A program made the position numbers and the translations under genes. Below the pieces are notes generated by a model that made no database searches, was not told the DNA's origin, and saw nothing but the letters and a program-made list of their open reading frames with translations. Positions 59,352-64,000 of a DNA stretch of 64,000 bases are shown in pieces. Origin of the DNA: Parabacteroides sp. 52 (GTDB taxonomy: Bacteria; Bacteroidota; Bacteroidia; Bacteroidales; Tannerellaceae); assembly GCF_010500925.1 (NCBI RefSeq), contig NZ_QVMG01000001.1, positions 1 through 64,000 on the forward strand. The letters run 5' to 3'. The first letter of the stretch is position 1, and the number at the start of each line of letters is the position of its first letter.

Positions 59352-60593
59352 TTAGATGGTTTTACCGGTCAGGCTATAGACAATCGGCTGGCGCGACATA
59401 CGCCAGGCAGGCACACCGGCACTAAGCAGGTTCATCACAAGGCAGAAAACAACAGCAGCCACAAAGTTAGCAGGCTGGAAGAGCATCCCCATGGTGAGCA
59501 TAGTATCGGCTGTCAGAAGAAAACTCCGGCTGATGTAGACAAAGAAAAAAGAGAGTAGGAATCCGATCAGAGCACCAATGGCTGTAATCACTAAGTTCTC
59601 GATTAGTATTTGCCCCATCAGGGTATTTCCGGTTGCACCAAAAGCTTTACGGATGCCCACTTCGGACGAGCGTTTGCGGATATTGTTCATCGTTATGCCC
59701 GTCAGGTTCAGTGCAGGCAACAACAACAGGAAGAGTATGATCAACAGGTTCTGCAAATAATACTTCCCGGATGAAGCGCCAACAATCCAATCAATAGCAC
59801 TGTAGGTACTGGCTTCAATCTGATATTGCAGGTTATTGTCGGAGCAACGCTTCAGAACATTGTCTAACTCTTCCTGCATTTCCGGCAAATCCTTTTTACT
59901 GTGTGCCTGCAACACTAACATCAGGCTACCAACCGTATCTTCATTCCAGGAGGCAATCGCTTCTGCATTGCTGGTTAGTGTTGCCCACACCTGAGCGTAT
60001 GCATAACCGGTTGCCCGGGAGACATCTGCTACGACACCTACTATTTCATGCGGTTTCAGGTCTATATCCACTATTTGCCCTATTGCCTTTTCACCGTGGA
60101 AAAGCTGCCGTGCTACCTCTTCACTAATAATTGCTTTGGGTACTCCGGCATTTATCTCATCACTGGTGAATGGGCGTCCCTCCAGAAAGCGAAACTGATA
60201 TGCTTTCCAGAAGTATTCATCCGTCCATTTTACTCTGTAATCTGCATATAACTGCTTGGCAGGAATTGCCAATAACGACTCTCCACCCGAATAAAAAGCA
60301 GCAACAACCGCCGGTGTCTTCAGGTCATACAACCAATTCTTGATCAATGGATAGGAGAAACCGGTATTATTGCTCTGCCCCGTCATTTCGGGTTTAGGGC
60401 GTGAAGCTACCGATCCGTAAAGCGTCCTGTCGCGGGCTGTCTCCGGTGCATAATTGGCGGTTTTGATCTGATAGACCATAAACATCACCATCACCAATGC
60501 AATGGCCAGTGCCGTCCCCAGGATAGATACAATACTTACCAGCCGGTTCTCACGGAGTATCTGAAGGGATTGTTTGATGTATTGTAATAACAC
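59352..60593 (-). CDS. MacB-like ABC transporter permease (pair 1, type B)
   Basis: This 413-residue permease has an N-terminal helix (LVSIVSILGTALAIALVMVM), a periplasmic MacB-like domain, then C-terminal helices with SEVGIRKAFGATGNTLMGQI and the end PAWRMSRQPIVYSLTGKTI. It is the first permease behind the ATPase and is homologous to the gene at 56652-57953. An AT-rich repeat element of about 80 bp stands between the ATPase stop and its start. The order of the operon is adaptor, ATPase, B, A, B, A. Confidence 0.88.
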   Translation of the reverse strand: MLLQYIKQSLQILRENRLVSIVSILGTALAIALVMVMFMVYQIKTANYAPETARDRTLYGSVASRPKPEMTGQSNNTGFSYPLIKNWLYDLKTPAVVAAFYSGGESLLAIPAKQLYADYRVKWTDEYFWKAYQFRFLEGRPFTSDEINAGVPKAIISEEVARQLFHGEKAIGQIVDIDLKPHEIVGVVADVSRATGYAYAQVWATLTSNAEAIASWNEDTVGSLMLVLQAHSKKDLPEMQEELDNVLKRCSDNNLQYQIEASTYSAIDWIVGASSGKYYLQNLLIILFLLLLPALNLTGITMNNIRKRSSEVGIRKAFGATGNTLMGQILIENLVITAIGALIGFLLSFFFVYISRSFLLTADTMLTMGMLFQPANFVAAVVFCLVMNLLSAGVPAWRMSRQPIVYSLTGKTI

Positions 60594-60601
60594 GATTAGT
60601 C

Positions 60602-60679
60602 TAATTATTAATTATTAATTATTAATTGTTAATTGCCGATTGCCAATCATTCATAATTAACAATTAACAATTAACAATT
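60602..60679. repeat. AT-rich inverted-arm repeat element between the ATPase and permease genes
   Basis: The left arm of TTAATTAT/TTAATTGT units (60602-60635), a short core (CCGATTGCCAATCATT) and the right arm of AACAATTAAC units (60653-60679) repeat the plan of the element at 58.0 kb. It lies inside the same operon. Confidence 0.75.
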
Positions 60680-60682
60680 CTC

Positions 60683-61348
60683 TTACTGCACCTGCCTTCC
60701 GTCAAAGAAGCGAATTGTCCGGGAAGTTTGTTTCGCTTGTTGTTCGTTGTGGGTAACCATTACGATGGTACGTCCGTCCTCCTTGTTCAGTTTGTGCAGG
60801 ATATCCATCACTTCAACCCCCATCTTACTGTCGAGGTTCCCTGTCGGTTCATCGGCAAGGATGATCTCCGGGTTTCCGATAATAGCACGGGCAATAGCCA
60901 CACGCTGGCATTGTCCACCGGAAAGCTGTGTCGGGAAGTGACGCATACGGTGGCTTAAGCCTACACGTTCCAAAACCGCCTGTGCGGCTTTACGGCGGTC
61001 CGAAGCAGAGACCTTACGATAAAGCAAGGGGAGTTCCACATTGTCTAACACATTCAGGGAGTTGATCAGATGGAAACTCTGAAAAACAAAGCCTAACTGC
61101 TGGTTACGGAAGGCTGCCTGTTGTTTGTCGGTCATGTCTACCGTATTGGTGCCATTAATCTCAACAATACCGTAAGTAGGTGTATCCAACAGCCCGATAA
61201 TATTCAGTAATGTCGATTTACCACATCCGGAAGGCCCCATAATACTCAGGAACTCACCTTTCTGTACTTCCAGGTTTACATTCTCTAATGCCACGGTCTC
61301 TATCTCTTTCGTGCGATAGATCTTCTCTAAATTTGTTAATGTGATCAT
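60683..61348 (-). CDS. ABC transporter ATP-binding protein (MacB/LolD type)
   Basis: This 221-residue ATPase is without fused membrane part. Walker A is GPSGCGKST (39-47), the Q-loop region reads FVFQSFHLINSLNVLDNVEL, the signature is LSGGQCQRVAIARAI, Walker B is ILADEPTGNLDS, and the switch His lies in MVTHNEQQAKQT. It energises the permease pairs encoded behind it and is the only ATPase of the operon, so both pairs must share it. The gene lies 36 bp behind the HlyD-like adaptor gene. Confidence 0.95.
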   Translation of the reverse strand: MITLTNLEKIYRTKEIETVALENVNLEVQKGEFLSIMGPSGCGKSTLLNIIGLLDTPTYGIVEINGTNTVDMTDKQQAAFRNQQLGFVFQSFHLINSLNVLDNVELPLLYRKVSASDRRKAAQAVLERVGLSHRMRHFPTQLSGGQCQRVAIARAIIGNPEIILADEPTGNLDSKMGVEVMDILHKLNKEDGRTIVMVTHNEQQAKQTSRTIRFFDGRQVQ

Positions 61349-61384
61349 CTCTTTTATTTATTATTAATTATTAATCTGTTTAAC

Positions 61385-62632
61385 TTAATGGCTGAGTTTC
61401 AGCTTGTTCTTCTCTTTATAGGTTGACATATCGGAGACAACGACCTCATCACCCGGCTGAAGACCACTGACAACTTCCACATATTCATAGTTGCTGTCGC
61501 CCAGAACTACCTTCCGTTTAAGCAACTGATCGCCATTGATAACAAAGAGCTCATAATCTCCTTTTCCTGCATAGTAGTTTGAATTGGCAATGCGCATCAC
61601 ATCTTCTTTAATAGCATTCATTACGTAGATATCTGCACGAAGGCCGGAACGCAGGCGGGCATGGTTGTCCTCTTTCAACTGCACAGAGAAGGAGATCACT
61701 CCGTTTTTAGACAAAGGGGTAACATCGCTTACAATTCCATCCAAGCGGTCATTACCAATACGCACTACCACCCGGCTTCCGGTCGATATTCTGTCGCCAT
61801 AAGAATCCGCAATCTCACCCTCGATCTTGAAATGAGAGAGGTCGGAAACAATAGCTAAGCGACTGCCCTGTGCCACCTGCGCACCAATCTCATTGTTTAT
61901 ATAAGTAAGGATAGCTTTCCGTGGAGCACGTACCTGGGCATCTTCAAAGGTTCGCTTCATCTCTGAGAGGTTCTTCTGAAAGATGCTGTATTCCAACTCT
62001 TTGATCTTCATATCCGAATCGGCCAATGCCTTTTCATTCTCATATTTCTGCTCGTCCTCTTCCAGTTGCAGCTTGCTTACGTTATAATCGAGTTCAACTT
62101 GAAGCACCTTATCGGCTGTGCCTGCTCCCAGTTCATCTAAGTAGCGTTCGTTGCGAAGCTCTACCTCTTTACGGTTAAGGGTCATGCGAGCCACTTTCAG
62201 GCGCATCTCCATCTCCGAGAGTTTGTTGTGGTTATTCAGGCGAAGCTGTTCCAGTTGCAACCGCTTCATCTCCTGTTCATCCAACAGTTTGTTGTAGTCA
62301 TTCTCTACTGTTTGCAAGTCGAGTTTCAGGATAGGGTCGCCTATATCCACAATGTCACCGCCACGCTTATAGACTTCTACGATGCGGGAATTAATGGGAG
62401 AGGTGATGATCTCTTCAAATGCAGGCAATACCTTACCGGAAGCACTGGAGGTTACTTCGATTGTTCCGGTGTCTACTGTTGAAATAATCAGATCCTTTTT
62501 CTTGATACGCGTTTGCATAACTGAAAGCAATCCCCAGATAACAGCTATTCCTACAATCAGAAACAAGCCGGCTTTTGTAAGTTGTTTGATTAGCTCTTTG
62601 CGGCGTATCTCTTTAGGTATTTCTCGATCCAT
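61385..62632 (-). CDS. HlyD/MacA-family periplasmic adaptor protein
   Basis: The 415 residues start with a short cytoplasmic part (MDREIPKEIRRKELIKQLTK) and one transmembrane helix (about 22-43, AGLFLIVGIAVIWGLLSVMQ). The first barrel-sandwich half lies around 50-115 (VTSSASGKVLPAFEEIITSP), a long alpha-helical coiled-coil hairpin over about 112-215, the second lipoyl half and beta-barrel to about 340, and the membrane-proximal domain ends in QPGDEVVVSDMSTYKEKNKL. It links the inner-membrane transporter to an outer-membrane channel, which is not encoded here. It is the first gene of the six-gene efflux operon. Confidence 0.92.
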   Translation of the reverse strand: MDREIPKEIRRKELIKQLTKAGLFLIVGIAVIWGLLSVMQTRIKKKDLIISTVDTGTIEVTSSASGKVLPAFEEIITSPINSRIVEVYKRGGDIVDIGDPILKLDLQTVENDYNKLLDEQEMKRLQLEQLRLNNHNKLSEMEMRLKVARMTLNRKEVELRNERYLDELGAGTADKVLQVELDYNVSKLQLEEDEQKYENEKALADSDMKIKELEYSIFQKNLSEMKRTFEDAQVRAPRKAILTYINNEIGAQVAQGSRLAIVSDLSHFKIEGEIADSYGDRISTGSRVVVRIGNDRLDGIVSDVTPLSKNGVISFSVQLKEDNHARLRSGLRADIYVMNAIKEDVMRIANSNYYAGKGDYELFVINGDQLLKRKVVLGDSNYEYVEVVSGLQPGDEVVVSDMSTYKEKNKLKLSH

Positions 62633-62792
62633 ATTGATATGTGTTTTGAATTATTATCGTTTTGCACAGTAATAAGCAAAGCACGTGCCAAAAATGTAAA
62701 TACCTGATTATATGCATTGTATGTGGTTGTTGTATTGTTCAATAATGAACAGTGTGTACGTTTTTGGAAGGAAAAAAAGGCCCGGATATTTT

Positions 62793-62880
62793 GTTGCTGA
62801 TGGGCATCGGCAATATCGCTGATCGTGTTCGTCAATGTTGCTGATGCGCTTCGTCAATATTGCCGATGCGCATCGGCAAC
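62793..62880. repeat. Array D: four 22-bp hairpin units
   Basis: The units lie at 62793-62814, 62815-62836, 62837-62858 and 62859-62880. Each holds a 16-nt near-palindrome (GCTGATGGGCATCGGC, GCTGATCGTGTTCGTC, GCTGATGCGCTTCGTC, GCCGATGCGCATCGGC) and a 6-nt junction. This copy is GC-richer than the others, and units 1 and 4 are near-perfect reverse complements of each other (20 of 22). It stands between the kdsB end and the efflux operon start. Confidence 0.9.
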
Positions 62881-62937
62881 AGAATAATCCTTGACATTGC
62901 CCATGTCTATTTATTGAAAAATGCTGTAAAAAGAGGA

Positions 62938-63684
62938 TTAAAAGAAGAGCTGCAGCGCCTTTTCCATGTCTTCGGGCGTATCGATTCCGATGGTTTCCTG
63001 TTGGGTAATACCTGCTTTTATTTTGTATCCGTTTTCCAACCAGCGCAATTGTTCCAGGCTTTCAGCCAGCTCCAGGGGAGATTGGGGCAATAACGTGATT
63101 TCGCGCAATGTCTCTGCCCGGTAGGCGTAAAGCCCGATATGTTTATAATAGGTATGATTCGGCAGCCATTCGGTATATTCTTTTCCCCGGAAATAAGGGA
63201 TGATTGAACGACTGAAATACATAGCTTCGTTCTGTTTGTTCAAGACTACTTTGGGGGTATTGGCGTTAAAGAGGGTCGTTTCAAAATCATCGTCGGCACG
63301 GAAAGGTTTGACCAGGGTTGCTATTTGTACGCTGGGGTCTGTGAAACAGTTCTTCAAGGTTTCAATCTGTTCCGGTTGGATAAAGGGTTCGTCTCCCTGA
63401 ATATTAATAATAATATCGCATGTACTCTTTATCTTTGTATAGGCTTCAAAGCAGCGATCCGTACCACTGCGATGTTGATCGGAAGTCATCACCACCTCTC
63501 CTCCAAAAGCTTTGACGGCCGCCTCAATACGGACATCATCCGTTGCCACACATACTGCATCCAGAACAGCTTCTACTTGTTCATATACCCGTTGAATCAT
63601 AGGTTTTCCTTTCATGTCGGCAAGGGGTTTACCCGGGAAGCGGGTGGAGGCATAACGAGCGGGGATTATTCCAATGAATTTCAT
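62938..63684 (-). CDS. kdsB: 3-deoxy-manno-octulosonate cytidylyltransferase (CMP-KDO synthetase)
   Basis: This enzyme activates KDO with CTP for lipopolysaccharide core synthesis. The 248 residues start [20 protein letters not shown], the nucleotide-binding signature [15 protein letters not shown] of the family. [23 protein letters not shown] and [15 protein letters not shown] are standard stretches with the metal-binding Asp of QGDEP. The ATG one codon upstream (63687) is equally possible. The gene has its own promoter and is divergent from the AlbA_2 gene. LPS partners (kdsA, waaA) are not in the window. Confidence 0.97.
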   Translation of the reverse strand: MKFIGIIPARYASTRFPGKPLADMKGKPMIQRVYEQVEAVLDAVCVATDDVRIEAAVKAFGGEVVMTSDQHRSGTDRCFEAYTKIKSTCDIIINIQGDEPFIQPEQIETLKNCFTDPSVQIATLVKPFRADDDFETTLFNANTPKVVLNKQNEAMYFSRSIIPYFRGKEYTEWLPNHTYYKHIGLYAYRAETLREITLLPQSPLELAESLEQLRWLENGYKIKAGITQQETIGIDTPEDMEKALQLFF

Positions 63685-63726
63685 CACTTTGTATAAATAA
63701 TAGGTTGTTAGAGTTTATTCGATTGA

Positions 63727-63734
63727 CAAAGTTA
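63727..63734 (-). promoter_or_regulatory. kdsB promoter, -7 box
   Basis: TAACTTTG on the minus strand fits TAnnTTTG, about 40 bp before the start codon. It lies 11 bp from the -7 box of the divergent gene, so the two promoters overlap. Confidence 0.55.
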
Positions 63735-63745
63735 GGTATTTATTT

Positions 63746-63753
63746 TAATTTTG
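63746..63753 (+). promoter_or_regulatory. Promoter of the AlbA_2-domain gene, -7 box
   Basis: TAATTTTG fits TAnnTTTG, 21 bp before the GTG start codon at 63775. It supports GTG as the start, since no ATG occurs in frame downstream before the conserved domain. Confidence 0.5.
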
Positions 63754-63774
63754 CCGGACAAAAGCGAAGGTGAA

Positions 63775-64000
63775 GTGAAGAAGAGGCATCCCATAGAGGC
63801 ATTGATAGAAGAAGGTGAACATCAGCAACTCGATTTTAAGTTTGAAGTGAGCGACAGCAAGAAAATTGCACGTACACTGAGTGCTTTTGCCAATACGGAT
63901 GGTGGCCGGTTGTTGATAGGGGTCAAAGATAACGGAGTTATTGCCGGTGTCCGAAGTGAAGAGGAATATTATATGATAGAAGCGGCATCGACCATGTATA
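63775..64000 (+). CDS. AlbA_2-domain (Schlafen-type) ATP-binding protein, cut by the window edge
   Basis: From GTG the protein reads (M)KKRHPIEALIEEGEHQQL, then DFKFEVSDSKKIARTLSAFA, NTDGGRLLIGVKDNGVIAGV, SEEEYYMIEAASTMY to the edge. E-x-x-x-DFK, ARTLSAFANTDGG and LLIGVKDNG-x-I-x-GV are the defining motifs of the AlbA_2 (divergent AAA_4) domain. Many Bacteroidetes proteins of this type are small putative DNA- or nucleotide-binding proteins of unknown role. No ATG is available in frame; the GTG is preceded by a GAAGGTGAA stretch. About 75 codons are visible. Confidence 0.75.
   Translation, partial: MKKRHPIEALIEEGEHQQLDFKFEVSDSKKIARTLSAFANTDGGRLLIGVKDNGVIAGVRSEEEYYMIEAASTMY

Noticed and set aside
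55351..60593. Cell-division FtsX as name for the permeases
   Set aside because: The large periplasmic domains, a HlyD adaptor and four copies fit MacB-type efflux. FtsX is shorter and is encoded with ftsE.

Overview
This 64-kb window looks like chromosomal core DNA of a Bacteroidales bacterium, most probably Parabacteroides or a close relative. Pointers are the Bacteroidetes-type promoters (TAnnTTTG -7 boxes in front of many genes), gldH behind a PSP1-domain gene, the Bat (aerotolerance) operon, an N-succinylornithine transcarbamylase with the Bacteroides specificity residue Pro90, and anaerobic enzymes (pyruvate formate-lyase, indolepyruvate oxidoreductase). The genus is inferred; the phylum is well supported.

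Layout. The left edge (1-234) is one end of an IS21-family insertion sequence. Then follow enolase, a Cu(+) P-type ATPase, a membrane acyltransferase, an Frm2-like nitroreductase, a CDF transporter plus PepSY protein operon, a DUF3108 protein, carboxynorspermidine decarboxylase, ftsY and rimO. From 13.5 kb two HU-type genes (one fused to a membrane anchor and LysM) precede the Bat operon (moxR, DUF58, a BatD-like gene, batA, batB, batC, batD, batE), which ends with a PAP2 phosphatase. Next come a small HTH gene, a DUF2007-Usp fusion, tRNA-Ser(GCU), mltG and iorAB. An MFS exporter, a small orphan, pyrG-yidC and the focA/pflB/pflA formate module follow. A cobalamin riboswitch at 39.5 kb precedes an AspT/YidE-type transporter. 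After lysE, two small unknown genes and menA, the 44-52.7 kb region holds two divergent operons around glutamate semialdehyde/P5C: HTH-cupin regulator, acyl-CoA synthetase, proB, proA and argF' on the minus strand, and pruA plus proline dehydrogenase on the plus strand. A PSP1/RicT-like protein, gldH and a PAP2 enzyme come next. A MacAB-like efflux operon follows (HlyD, ATPase, four permeases in two homologous pairs), then kdsB. The window ends inside an AlbA_2-domain gene that appears to start with GTG.

Non-coding structure. Two families of intergenic repeats stand out. One is an array of exactly four 22-bp hairpin units (16-nt near-palindrome plus 6-nt spacer) found at 5.5, 26.1, 42.1 and 62.8 kb. 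The other is an AT-rich element with inverted arms of short 7-8 bp repeats around a unique core, at 16.2, 55.3, 58.0 and 60.6 kb. A near-palindromic 18-bp motif (ATACC-N8-GGTAT type) is shared by the eno and pflB upstream regions and may mark co-regulation of glycolysis and fermentation. No CRISPR array, prophage or obvious defence island is visible; apart from the IS end the window is ordinary core genome.
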